Shown here piece by piece: positions 8,289-16,681 of a stretch of 64,000 nt of DNA (the first letter of the stretch is position 1; each line of letters begins with the position of its first letter). The notes below the pieces were generated by a model. It was not told the origin of the DNA, searched no databases, and saw nothing but the letters and a program-made list of their open reading frames with translations. The stretch comes from Canibacter sp052085365 (GTDB lineage: Bacteria > Actinomycetota > Actinomycetes > Actinomycetales > Microbacteriaceae), in the NCBI GenBank assembly GCA_052085365.1, contig JBQDFP010000010.1:17504-81503 (forward strand), read 5' to 3'. Position numbers and translations under genes: made by a program.

Positions 8289-9263
8289 GTGTTCCTTAAA
8301 AATGTGCTGCAAATAGATCCACACCAGGCAATGTCCTGGGTCAGTCCGACTCGGCTTCGTTTCGGCTTTGATGCGTTGCTACTGGAGTTCGACGACCCAT
8401 CACCAGCGCAGCAAGCGGTTCTCAGCTCACTTCTTTCAGGCACAACACGGCAACACCTTGAACGGGTTGCTCAAAGAGTGCACCTGAGCGAGAAAGAGTT
8501 GGCTGAGCTTCTCCATTTTTTGGAACCACTCCTGCTGCATGTGGCCAGTCCGCTCCCACGAAACGTGAGCAAACGAACGGCTATTGAGAGTGTGGGGCGT
8601 TTCACCAACCGGGCTTCTCAGGTCACACAGCCCAGAGTACAACTGGTGTTCGACAGCGAAACCGGCCCAAAAGATCGGCTTCTAGAAACCGTAGTGGAGG
8701 CATTCGATTTCTTTCACATGCGCGCCGAAGTCGCTGAGAGTCCTGTGCAGGATCACGACGTTCCACTAATAATTTTCGCGCGCTACTTTCCATCGTTCGG
8801 ATTTTTACATACCTGGCTCACACAGGATCGCCTAGTCGTTCCTGTCTTACTCAGCGATGGGGGCGTTCGCGTCGGGCCTCGCCTCGGCGCTCCTCACAGC
8901 TGCTGTCTTGACTGTCTGATTACTCACGAAACTCACCGAGACACTGACTGGCCGGCAATAGTTGCTGCCCAAATGGGGAGCACTCCCCCGAGTGAAACTC
9001 CTGACGTTATCCGCCACATCCCGCCTATGGTGTCATGGCTTCTGCAAGGCTACGCCGAGACACGGCCTGGGCTTCAATCTACCGATGACCACACGTTCAC
9101 CCAGTATTTCTTGCCCGTAGTAAACGGCCAAGTTGTGGCTCCTGCCGAAACTCGCGTAATACCGCCCCAGACTGACTGTGCATGCCAGGATATGTTGCGC
9201 ATGAGCACGAGCGCAGACTCAGCAAATACCTCAACTACGTCGCCGGAATGTGACGCAGCCTAA
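8289..9263 (+). CDS. Orphan E1-like/TOMM cyclodehydratase-type protein
   Basis: 324 residues. The C-terminal half has the signature of the ocin_ThiF-like (bacteriocin cyclodehydratase, TIGR03882-like) family: VGPRLGAPHSCCLDC followed by HRDTDWPAIVAAQ. The N-terminal ~90 residues are predicted helical, as in leader-peptide-binding domains. Two cysteine clusters (CCLDC near residue 211 and DCACQD near residue 298) could bind zinc. No YcaO partner, precursor peptide or transporter is nearby. Such solitary members occur in the equivalent mycobacterial place (around Rv3196), arguing for a role other than making a secreted peptide. The GTG at 8289 lacks a good ribosome site; ATG 8331 is an alternative. 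The end overlaps the convergent uvrD2 by 29 nt. Family is moderately sure; function unknown. Confidence 0.65.
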   Translation: MFLKNVLQIDPHQAMSWVSPTRLRFGFDALLLEFDDPSPAQQAVLSSLLSGTTRQHLERVAQRVHLSEKELAELLHFLEPLLLHVASPLPRNVSKRTAIESVGRFTNRASQVTQPRVQLVFDSETGPKDRLLETVVEAFDFFHMRAEVAESPVQDHDVPLIIFARYFPSFGFLHTWLTQDRLVVPVLLSDGGVRVGPRLGAPHSCCLDCLITHETHRDTDWPAIVAAQMGSTPPSETPDVIRHIPPMVSWLLQGYAETRPGLQSTDDHTFTQYFLPVVNGQVVAPAETRVIPPQTDCACQDMLRMSTSADSANTSTTSPECDAA

Positions 9264-10935
9264 GATTTGCTTCTGCGATGAAACGAGACGGCTCGCGCGG
9301 TGTCTTCCCGCTTCCGCTGCTACCGGAAAGCCGCAATTCTTCTTGCGCACGAGTGAACGCCACATAGGTGAGGCGGCGCTCTTCTGCCAGATGCTCTTCT
9401 TCGTTCGCATAGTGGATAGGCAAAATTCCTTCAGCCAGTCCAATGACATACACAACAGGCCATTCCAGCCCCTTGGCCGAGTGAACAGCAGATAGTGTCA
9501 CCGCACTCACAGTAGGTTCATGTCCACTGCGCTGACGTTCAAGTAGTTCTGTGCTGAACTCTCGTAGTGATCTCGCTTCAGTTTGTTCCGCAACTGTCAC
9601 AAGCGCTTGCAGCGCATTCCATTTCTCGCGTTGACTCATGCTTTCGGGAGGTTCTTGCGTCCATCCCAGCGCACGTACAACGTCACTCACGACCTGAAAT
9701 ATTGGTCGGCCATCAGTCACTACGGACTGCGCCCGAATTTCCATGATCGCCTGCCGCACATCTGCCCGATCAAAAAACCGCATACTGCCGTGCGTTCGTG
9801 CAGAAACCCCAACTGCTGCAAGAGCAGATTCGACGAGCGCATGCTGTGCATTAGTTCGGGCAAGCACCGCAATATCTGAAGCACTGACACCGGAATTGAT
9901 TTGGGCACGTATCGCTGACGCTATTGCGGAAGCTTCTTCGGTTTCATTTGCGAACCAGAGTGCTTGCGGAATGCGTCGCGACGGTTCACGCATTGAGGTG
10001 AGATGCAGGGCGCCGGGTTCATCACGTACGAGACGGTTTGCGATAGTCACCACTTCAGGTCGAGAACGGTAATTACGGTCGAGCTTGAACGTACGTGCAT
10101 TCGGGTGCTCTGACGTGAATTTCAGTAGGTACCGACTAGTTGCACCCGCAAATGAGTAGATAGTTTGACTTGCATCGCCAACAACACAGATTTCATCACG
10201 CTCACCAATCCATGCTTTCAGGAGGGTGTGCTGCAGCGGTGACACATCCTGGTATTCATCAACAGTGAAAAATCGATACTGCTCACGTATTTGGAGTGCC
10301 ACGCGAGGTTCAGCTTCAATCATTCCTGCGGTGAGGATCAAAACATCTTCAAAGTCGATGGATCGACGGTCGTTCTTGACGCGCTCATATCCTTGCATAA
10401 GATCCATGAGCTGTTCGGCGTTCACACCAATAGGCAGTGGTCTGGTCTCAACATATTTCGCATAATCTTCAAAGCTCAACATTGAAACTTTGCGCCATTC
10501 GATCTCCGCGGCGACATCTCGAAGTGTCGCGGGTTCAAAATGCAAATGCAGACTCGCCGCTACTTGACTGAGCGTAGGGATCTTGCCCGCGACAAGTTGT
10601 GGTGTTCTGCCGCCAATATGCTGGGACCAAAAGTGCCCCAACTGTGACAAAGCAGCTGAGTGAAACGTTTGTGCTCGCACACCGACAACACCAAGTTCAC
10701 GCAACCTCGTTTGTAGCTCACCGGCAGCCTTCTTCGTAAAACTCAAAGATAGGACACGTTCTGCGTCATACGCCCCGCTATAGACCCCGTGTGCAATACG
10801 GTGTGTGATTGTTCGTGTTTTTCCGGCACCCGCGCCAGCCAACACTGCGACTGGACCACGTAATGCTTCAGCAACTTCTCGCTGGGTGTCATCGAGAGCG
10901 TCAAGAAGCTGCGCTGAACTGCCGCGTTCAGCCAC
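9235..10935 (-). CDS. uvrD2: UvrD2-like superfamily 1A DNA helicase, short form
   Basis: 566 residues. SF1 motifs appear in order: Walker A GAGAGKT (34-40), the TxGx-like block LSFTKKAAGEL, motif II DEYQDVSPLQ, motif III GDASQTIYSFAGA, motif IV NYRSRPEV, motif V VHSAKGLEWPVVYV and motif VI ERRLTYVAFTRA. It matches UvrD2, the 3'-5' repair helicase that follows nudC in mycobacteria. It stops soon after motif VI and lacks the C-terminal HRDC domain and zinc segment of M. tuberculosis UvrD2 (about 700 aa). I chose the GTG at 10935 (GGAG 5 nt upstream) over the TTG at 10953. It overlaps the upstream nudC by 8 nt, so translation is probably coupled. Confidence 0.9.
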   Translation of the reverse strand: MAERGSSAQLLDALDDTQREVAEALRGPVAVLAGAGAGKTRTITHRIAHGVYSGAYDAERVLSLSFTKKAAGELQTRLRELGVVGVRAQTFHSAALSQLGHFWSQHIGGRTPQLVAGKIPTLSQVAASLHLHFEPATLRDVAAEIEWRKVSMLSFEDYAKYVETRPLPIGVNAEQLMDLMQGYERVKNDRRSIDFEDVLILTAGMIEAEPRVALQIREQYRFFTVDEYQDVSPLQHTLLKAWIGERDEICVVGDASQTIYSFAGATSRYLLKFTSEHPNARTFKLDRNYRSRPEVVTIANRLVRDEPGALHLTSMREPSRRIPQALWFANETEEASAIASAIRAQINSGVSASDIAVLARTNAQHALVESALAAVGVSARTHGSMRFFDRADVRQAIMEIRAQSVVTDGRPIFQVVSDVVRALGWTQEPPESMSQREKWNALQALVTVAEQTEARSLREFSTELLERQRSGHEPTVSAVTLSAVHSAKGLEWPVVYVIGLAEGILPIHYANEEEHLAEERRLTYVAFTRAQEELRLSGSSGSGKTPREPSRFIAEANLRLRHIPAT

Positions 10936-11791
10936 GACGGCTCCAGTCTGCAATGAGCCCCGCAGCGAGGGAAGTTGACCCGGGAAGTGTCACACCGGGC
11001 GGTGGTTGCTGGACTTCTTGACGCGAAAACCAGCGTAATTCAGTGATCTCGTCAGCTTGCGGAATGAGTTTGTCGGGATCCTGGGTTGCAATGAGTTCAG
11101 CACGGAAACCCAGCATCAATGATCTGGGAAATGGCCAAGCTTGCGACCGAATGAATTCAAGTCTTCCCACCCGCATTCCAGATTCTTCAAACACTTCTCT
11201 TACGACCGCTGCCTCAGCAGATTCTCCAGCTTCAACAAACCCGGCCAGTAACGAGAAGCGTCCTGCGGGCCAGAGCGCGTTGGAGCCAAGCAGAATCTTG
11301 TCGTTGTGTTCGATGCGTACAATCACTGCGGGATCAGTGCGTGGGAAATGTTCTATACCGTGAACATCTTTACGCATCCATCCCGCATGCATACTGCTGG
11401 TGGGTGCACCATCACGTGCAGAAAACTGAGCCGATTCGTGCCACCGTGCGAGTGCAATGCTGGCGGTGACGGCCTCTTGCTCTGGCTGGCTCAATTTTTC
11501 TGCAACGTCGAGGTACCTCGCCCAGACTCCGTCATCTGGCGGGGAGTCTACCGGTTCGGCAAAGAGAGCCGTGAGGCCGACTTTACCGACATACCAGTGG
11601 GACTCGGTGCGCGGCCCAGTTGGCGCTGTCAACAGCAGTCGTCTCGAATCAGACATGGGGATCTGGTCGCCAAAGATACGGATTACACGTGATGTGGGGT
11701 CGTTCCACAATTGGTCGAGCTTTGCAGAATCTAGCCGAGTGTCTGCGTCTCGATCAAGGTGTGCATCGCGCGAGTTTTCCGATTGGTTCAT
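10928..11791 (-). CDS. nudC: NudC-type NAD(+)/NADH pyrophosphatase lacking the zinc-ribbon cysteines
   Basis: 287 residues. The family hydrolyses NADH to NMNH and AMP and removes NAD caps from RNA. The Nudix box is intact (GFVEAGE...REVFEESG, 184-205) and is followed by the NudC signature SQAWPFPRS (216-224; the usual form is SQPWPFP). The AGWMRK and HFPRTDPAVIV blocks also identify NudC. The four zinc-ribbon cysteines expected at about 124, 127, 142 and 145 are Ser, Asp, Asp and Gly here. The ATG at 11791 has GGGAG 4 nt upstream. It overlaps uvrD2 downstream, the same nudC-uvrD2 pairing as in mycobacteria, and is divergent from the phosphotransferase-like gene. Confidence 0.9.
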   Translation of the reverse strand: MNQSENSRDAHLDRDADTRLDSAKLDQLWNDPTSRVIRIFGDQIPMSDSRRLLLTAPTGPRTESHWYVGKVGLTALFAEPVDSPPDDGVWARYLDVAEKLSQPEQEAVTASIALARWHESAQFSARDGAPTSSMHAGWMRKDVHGIEHFPRTDPAVIVRIEHNDKILLGSNALWPAGRFSLLAGFVEAGESAEAAVVREVFEESGMRVGRLEFIRSQAWPFPRSLMLGFRAELIATQDPDKLIPQADEITELRWFSRQEVQQPPPGVTLPGSTSLAAGLIADWSRRG

Positions 11792-11883
11792 CTGCTCCCT
11801 ATCGACGCTATTACTGTATCGGTCTCTGTCCTCGGCTCAACCTGTTATGCGCGTGGCAACTGTGCAGTCGTTCCAGATTTGCT

Positions 11884-11889
11884 TACTCT
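11884..11889 (+). promoter_or_regulatory. -10 element for a probably leaderless transcript of the phosphotransferase-like gene
   Basis: TACTCT lies 7 nt before ATG 11897, matching the actinobacterial TANNNT -10 consensus at the spacing of leaderless genes. No Shine-Dalgarno precedes the ATG. Inferred from spacing only. Confidence 0.4.
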
Positions 11890-11896
11890 GTCAGGT

Positions 11897-13165
11897 ATGG
11901 CAACCTCTCCCTTCACTCTAGCTGCGCTTGCAACTTCTGCTGTTCCTGATCTGGTAGCGACGTCAGTTCGGGTTCACACTTCGGATGAAGAAGGTGCATT
12001 CGAGTCGGCGGTTATAGCAACTGACGAATATGAAATGATTGTGCGAATTCCACAGTCAGGTTCCGCAGAGGTGCGCCAGTCTGCCGAGATCTTGGGACAG
12101 TCAGCGCTCACATCTGGAGCACGGACATTTTTACCTTTTGAGGTTCCTGAGACACTCGGCATGACTCGAGCAGGTGACTCACGAGCAGTCGTGTCGACAT
12201 TCATTCCTGGCGGCAAGTTTCATGTTGCTGACCTCACCGCTGATGCGATCGTATTGCAGTCAATTGGTGAAGCTATTGCTGCTATCCATGAGCTTCCACT
12301 GAGCACTGTTCAACAAGCGGGTCTACCGATACGGAGCGCAGAGAACTGCCGTATTGAGACAGCACGGCTGGTGGATCGGGCAGCACAAACACGTATGCTC
12401 CCCAACCTAGTTCAGGACCGCTGGATTTCAGCACTACAGGACAAGTCAGCATGGGATTTTGCTCCGGTCGTGGTGCACGGGGGGCTGAACGATGACGAGA
12501 TTCTCATCGAGGATGACACCGTAGTTGGTGTGCTTGGATTCGACCGTTTGTCCGTTGGCGATCCGGCCGCAGACTTGGCGTGGTTGATCGGTGCAGGCCC
12601 GGATATTTTCGAACAGGTTGTCCGGTTCTACGCTGCCGGTGTTGCCTCAGAGAATCAGCATTTACGTAAACGTGCGCAGCTCTTGCATGAGCTAGAAATT
12701 GCAGAATGGCTCGTTCACGGTGTTGATACCCATGACGATGAAATTGTGAACGATGCGGTCGCTATGCTTGACCGGCTCGTGGACCGGCTTGCTTTCGAAG
12801 AAGAAGCGGATGAGTCAGCACCTCCAAACGCTGAACAAGTGGCGGAAATGCTTGACGAAACGCCTGAAATCACGCAAATGCGTACTGATACGCAAGCCTA
12901 CGAAGGCTGGGACGATGAGCGGGTCTTCGACGTCGACGCAGATTTTGCTGACACTGGTGTGGTGGAGGTTGACCAGGCTTCTGAGGCTCCTCATGGCACC
13001 GAAGTTCGGAATACCGGACCAACACAAGAAGCACCAGAGCACGAAACTGAAGTGATTGACACCGGTGTCGTCGAAGCATCGGAGGTTGATGAGACTGACT
13101 CCTCCTCAACCATCCTCGAGGACGAGTCAGACCTACATACGCCTGACGAGTCTCAGGACGATTAA
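11897..13165 (+). CDS. APH/MPH-like phosphotransferase fold protein, probably catalytically degenerate, with acidic tail
   Basis: 422 residues. Residues ~1-300 resemble the aminoglycoside/macrolide phosphotransferase fold: a VVVHGGLNDDEILI catalytic-loop region and a VLGFDRLSVGDPAADLAWL block. The key residues are altered. The HGD catalytic Asp is Gly196, the metal-binding Asn of the loop is Glu201, and the Asp of GVIDW is Gly214. Residues ~300-422 are a strongly acidic, low-complexity tail with repeated DTGVVE and TGPTQE-like units. I chose ATG 11897; the frame runs up to 11759 but then overlaps the divergent nudC. Family members near nudC/adnB in actinobacteria are annotated as phosphotransferases, but an antibiotic-resistance role is not supported here. 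The end overlaps convergent adnB by 4 nt. Confidence 0.7.
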   Translation: MATSPFTLAALATSAVPDLVATSVRVHTSDEEGAFESAVIATDEYEMIVRIPQSGSAEVRQSAEILGQSALTSGARTFLPFEVPETLGMTRAGDSRAVVSTFIPGGKFHVADLTADAIVLQSIGEAIAAIHELPLSTVQQAGLPIRSAENCRIETARLVDRAAQTRMLPNLVQDRWISALQDKSAWDFAPVVVHGGLNDDEILIEDDTVVGVLGFDRLSVGDPAADLAWLIGAGPDIFEQVVRFYAAGVASENQHLRKRAQLLHELEIAEWLVHGVDTHDDEIVNDAVAMLDRLVDRLAFEEEADESAPPNAEQVAEMLDETPEITQMRTDTQAYEGWDDERVFDVDADFADTGVVEVDQASEAPHGTEVRNTGPTQEAPEHETEVIDTGVVEASEVDETDSSSTILEDESDLHTPDESQDD

Positions 13166-16100
13166 TCTCCGTCAAGTTCGTGCTGTGATGCGATCCACTT
13201 ATCTTCGAGCTCAGCGAGTGTGTGCTGCATTGGCATGCTCAGTTCTCGATCGTCGGCGACATAGTACAGAACCGCGTCGATCAACTTCGGGTCCGTACGA
13301 GACCAGAGCGCATACGCATGCCGATAGAGGTCGAGCTGATAGAAGCGGTCACGCTGTTCAGCAGTTGTACGAGGCGCTCGACCAGTTTTCCAGTCAACAA
13401 TTTCGATGCGGGTGCCGTCGTCTGTTTCCTGCTCAAACACCGCGTCAAGTTTGCAGACCAAACGCTGCCCCGCGAACGGGACCGTGATTTCAAGTTCAAC
13501 CGCACGTGCTTGACGCGTGGCCCAGCGTGACTTCTCGAAATTTGTTTTGAGTTGTTCTAGCGTCTTGCGTGCGTCAATCTGACGCGTCGGCACCGGTTCA
13601 TCAACATGATCGGCTACAGCACTCCTCCCTGTCTCCTGAGCATCTACACCGAGTTGATCGTCGGGATCTTTCACCGAGACGAGGTCGAGATCTGCGTCTG
13701 CATCAAACAGTGACTCATCAATTCCTGCGATTGTGAGCGCGCTCCCCTGTGCCGTCGTGAACCTGGCTTCGACCCATTCGTGGAATCGGTTGCCAATGTC
13801 TGCACCGCGATACGGACGTTGCGGAACTGGGCGTCTGGCGTCTTTGAGCGTTTGAGCGGGGTCGTTTACCGCATTATGGAAAGCCGACGCATTAATTCGG
13901 TCCGTCGTTTCATCGCTTCTCACAGCATCGGCACGCTGTTGCACCTGTTCAGCGAGCAGCACTTCAATTTCTTTAGGGATTTGAATGTTTGTGTGCTGAT
14001 CAGTGGGGTCTGCAAGCGCTTGTTCCACGGCACGTGCTGATGCACGCACAGCCTCTTCACGAGTGCCGAGGGCTGGCAATGGCCAATGGAGGAGGTGTGT
14101 TGATTCATTTTCAGGTTTGTGCGTATGCGCGGTTTGTTCAGGGATCCTATTACCGAGTCCAATTTCGCGCAGTTCCGTGATGTAGTGTGACGGCGGCATT
14201 GCTGACTGTTGGGTGTCCCAGAACGCACCACTCATCCAGAGGTTTTGTTTCGCTCGAGTGATCGCAACGTAGACTAACCGTCGTTCTTCGAGTTCATGAA
14301 ATTCTCCGCGTTCACGTTTGTACTCATGAAATCGGTCGCGAAGTTCTTGCTGAGTTTCGCTTAAACGCCACTCAAATTGGGGCCTCGAAGATCGATCGCC
14401 GCGAAGTTCGTCAGGCAGTCGTGGCCTGGACAACCATCCACTCGCATCACGATCTTTTCCTGGAAATCTTCCTTCTCGCATTCCGGGCAATGCCACGACA
14501 TCCCATTCGAGGCCTTTAGCTTTATGTATGGTTAATATCTGCACGGTATGGCGTGAAGGCGCTGGAGTTGCGGCCTCAAAATCGTCGGCTTCAGCAGAAC
14601 GTCGAATCCACGCGAGAACAGCCTTCAGGCTGGGTTGTGTCAATAGCTTTTCTGCACGAGACACCTCAGAAACAAACAAGTCAAGGTTTGCCCGAGGGTC
14701 CACCCGACCGGACTTCGCCGGGTCTGACTCAACCGTCATGCTCTCTTTTCGAGGATGAACAGCCAGTTCAATATCGAGAAATAGTTCTTGTTCACACGCA
14801 CGAATCAACTCACTGATTTTTCCTGACGTGAGCCGACGAAGCCGATGCAGCATGTGGGCGGCCTCACGTAAGGCATGTCTGCCTCGGGCAGTGATGGTTC
14901 CCAACGCAGCGTGCGTGTCTGGCATGGTGCGGATCGCATCAAGGGCGTCAATATTCGTGACATTTCGATCCGGGTCAGGCAAGATCCGGTCTTCAGCAAT
15001 GTCACTCTCGCTAAGCGGACGCTGAGAAATATCTCGATCAGCTAGCCATCGTGAGACGTCACTCAGAGCAGCAATATCACGAATACCGACGTTGAATCTT
15101 GGACTGGCCAGCACCCGTAGGAGCGCATTGCTCGCATGAGTGCCGTCGACACATTCCAAAACACTCACCACGTCAGTAACTTCTGGTGTGGAAAGTAGCC
15201 CACCAAGTCCAACCACATGGCTTGGAACGCCCTGTTCTCGAAGAGCTTCCGAAATTGCAAACATATTGTTCTTGTTTCGCACAAGCACTGCCACAGTGGG
15301 CAATGGCTGCTGCGCTTGCTCGCGGTTGTGTCGTTGTGCTTTGATCCACTGCGCGAGCGCATCGAGCTCTTCGGACTTCGTTTCGAAATATTCAGTGTTG
15401 AGTGTGCCCGATTCCGCGTGCTCTCTCGGCCGCAATACTGGCACGTCTATGGTCGCAACCGCACGTAGTGGTGCGGATACGTGGTTGGCGGCTTGTAAAA
15501 CAACACGTGGGTTTCGCCAGCTCGTTGAGAGTGCGAGCTCTGCGCCTTCGCCGAGTTTCCCTGGGGCAGCAAAATGTTGGTGGAAGCTATCGAGCGCATC
15601 TGCAGCTGCGCCGCGCCAGGCATAAATTGACTGGTGTGGGTCCCCGACCCCCATCACGGCCGATCCTTGAAAGAGGTTGCTGAGCAAGCGCGTCTGTCCT
15701 ACTGACGTGTCTTGTACTTCATCAAGCAGAATCACGCGGTAACGATCTTTCAAAGTGTCGCGTGCCGCGGGCAGTTCTAGCGCGATCTGCTGAGCGAAGG
15801 CAACTTGGTCTGAAAACTCAATAAACCCACGGTCCATTTTGGCCTGGCGGTACTCCATCGCAAGATCAGCCACAAGCTTTTTTTCAGCGACCTGCTTGAG
15901 CAGTTTGCGGATTTCCGCATATGTTTTTTCGGTGGTTGGATTTTTATCACTGTAAGGGAGTGTTCCCACTCGGGTAAATTCTTGAGTGATGCGTTTCGGT
16001 TGAGCGAGTGAGGTCACGAGGTGCTCGGAGGCTTCGTGTTCAAACGTAATGAGGTCTTTCGCAAGAGAGTCTGCGCTGATATCGAGCGCAAGCAGTCTAG

Positions 16101-16668
16101 GGTCTTCGCTAGATAATACGAGTTCAAGAGCAAGTTCTTCAGCAGCAGGTTGATCAAGAATAGTGGTTGCGACCCCGATTCCTGCATATGGGCCAAACTC
16201 GGTGACGATCCCAGCTGCAAATGAATTGTAAGTACTCACTTGTGGGACGTTGAGGCCGCCAGCCAGTTCAGTTTCGAGCTCATGTAACCGCTGAAGTTGT
16301 TGATCAGTGAGCGTAGACTGCCGGTCGCGTGCGTGTTGTGAAAACGCCCGGAGTTGTTTTCGAATTCGTTCATTTAATTCGCCTGCTGCCTTCACAGTGA
16401 ACGTTAACCCGAGTACTTCTTCCGGAGCACACAGCCCGTTCGCAATGAGCCAGACAACTCGGTTTGCGAGAGTTTCAGTTTTACCACTTCCCGCGCCTGC
16501 CACGACAAGCGCGGACCCCTGAGGGAAAAGTTCAATTATTCGCTGTTGTTCGTGAGTTGGCGTCAGCGCTTTTTCTGGGTCTTTTGCCAAGAGAATCGCG
16601 ATTTCTTGAGCCGAGAATGCGGGCATGGAATCTATTGAAGATCCATGAGCGGAAAAGTTGTTATACAT
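13162..16668 (-). CDS. adnB: AdnB-like helicase-nuclease subunit
   Basis: 1,168 residues; the lead motor-nuclease of AdnAB, which resects double-strand breaks in actinobacteria. The N-terminal UvrD-type motor has Walker A GAGSGKTET, LTFTVKAAGEL, motif II ILLDEVQDTSVGQ, GDPHQSIYAWRGA, TIHKAKGLEWDVVALP and ERRLVYVAITRAK. The C-terminal RecB-like nuclease has the CKLDAVF and VDWKTGRAPRT blocks and the QLDLYRHAYAL helix, so both activities look intact. I chose ATG 16668 (AGGGG 9 nt upstream); a TTG at 16689 overlaps the stop of adnA. The gene follows adnA, in the same order as Rv3202c-Rv3201c, with 13 nt between them. The 3' end overlaps the convergent phosphotransferase gene by 4 nt. Confidence 0.93.
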   Translation of the reverse strand: MYNNFSAHGSSIDSMPAFSAQEIAILLAKDPEKALTPTHEQQRIIELFPQGSALVVAGAGSGKTETLANRVVWLIANGLCAPEEVLGLTFTVKAAGELNERIRKQLRAFSQHARDRQSTLTDQQLQRLHELETELAGGLNVPQVSTYNSFAAGIVTEFGPYAGIGVATTILDQPAAEELALELVLSSEDPRLLALDISADSLAKDLITFEHEASEHLVTSLAQPKRITQEFTRVGTLPYSDKNPTTEKTYAEIRKLLKQVAEKKLVADLAMEYRQAKMDRGFIEFSDQVAFAQQIALELPAARDTLKDRYRVILLDEVQDTSVGQTRLLSNLFQGSAVMGVGDPHQSIYAWRGAAADALDSFHQHFAAPGKLGEGAELALSTSWRNPRVVLQAANHVSAPLRAVATIDVPVLRPREHAESGTLNTEYFETKSEELDALAQWIKAQRHNREQAQQPLPTVAVLVRNKNNMFAISEALREQGVPSHVVGLGGLLSTPEVTDVVSVLECVDGTHASNALLRVLASPRFNVGIRDIAALSDVSRWLADRDISQRPLSESDIAEDRILPDPDRNVTNIDALDAIRTMPDTHAALGTITARGRHALREAAHMLHRLRRLTSGKISELIRACEQELFLDIELAVHPRKESMTVESDPAKSGRVDPRANLDLFVSEVSRAEKLLTQPSLKAVLAWIRRSAEADDFEAATPAPSRHTVQILTIHKAKGLEWDVVALPGMREGRFPGKDRDASGWLSRPRLPDELRGDRSSRPQFEWRLSETQQELRDRFHEYKRERGEFHELEERRLVYVAITRAKQNLWMSGAFWDTQQSAMPPSHYITELREIGLGNRIPEQTAHTHKPENESTHLLHWPLPALGTREEAVRASARAVEQALADPTDQHTNIQIPKEIEVLLAEQVQQRADAVRSDETTDRINASAFHNAVNDPAQTLKDARRPVPQRPYRGADIGNRFHEWVEARFTTAQGSALTIAGIDESLFDADADLDLVSVKDPDDQLGVDAQETGRSAVADHVDEPVPTRQIDARKTLEQLKTNFEKSRWATRQARAVELEITVPFAGQRLVCKLDAVFEQETDDGTRIEIVDWKTGRAPRTTAEQRDRFYQLDLYRHAYALWSRTDPKLIDAVLYYVADDRELSMPMQHTLAELEDKWIASQHELDGD

Positions 16669-16681
16669 TCTGAGGCTTCCC

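Noticed and set aside
11897..13165. A macrolide or aminoglycoside resistance gene
   Set aside because: Key catalytic residues are replaced, and the neighbourhood is housekeeping repair genes without mobile elements.
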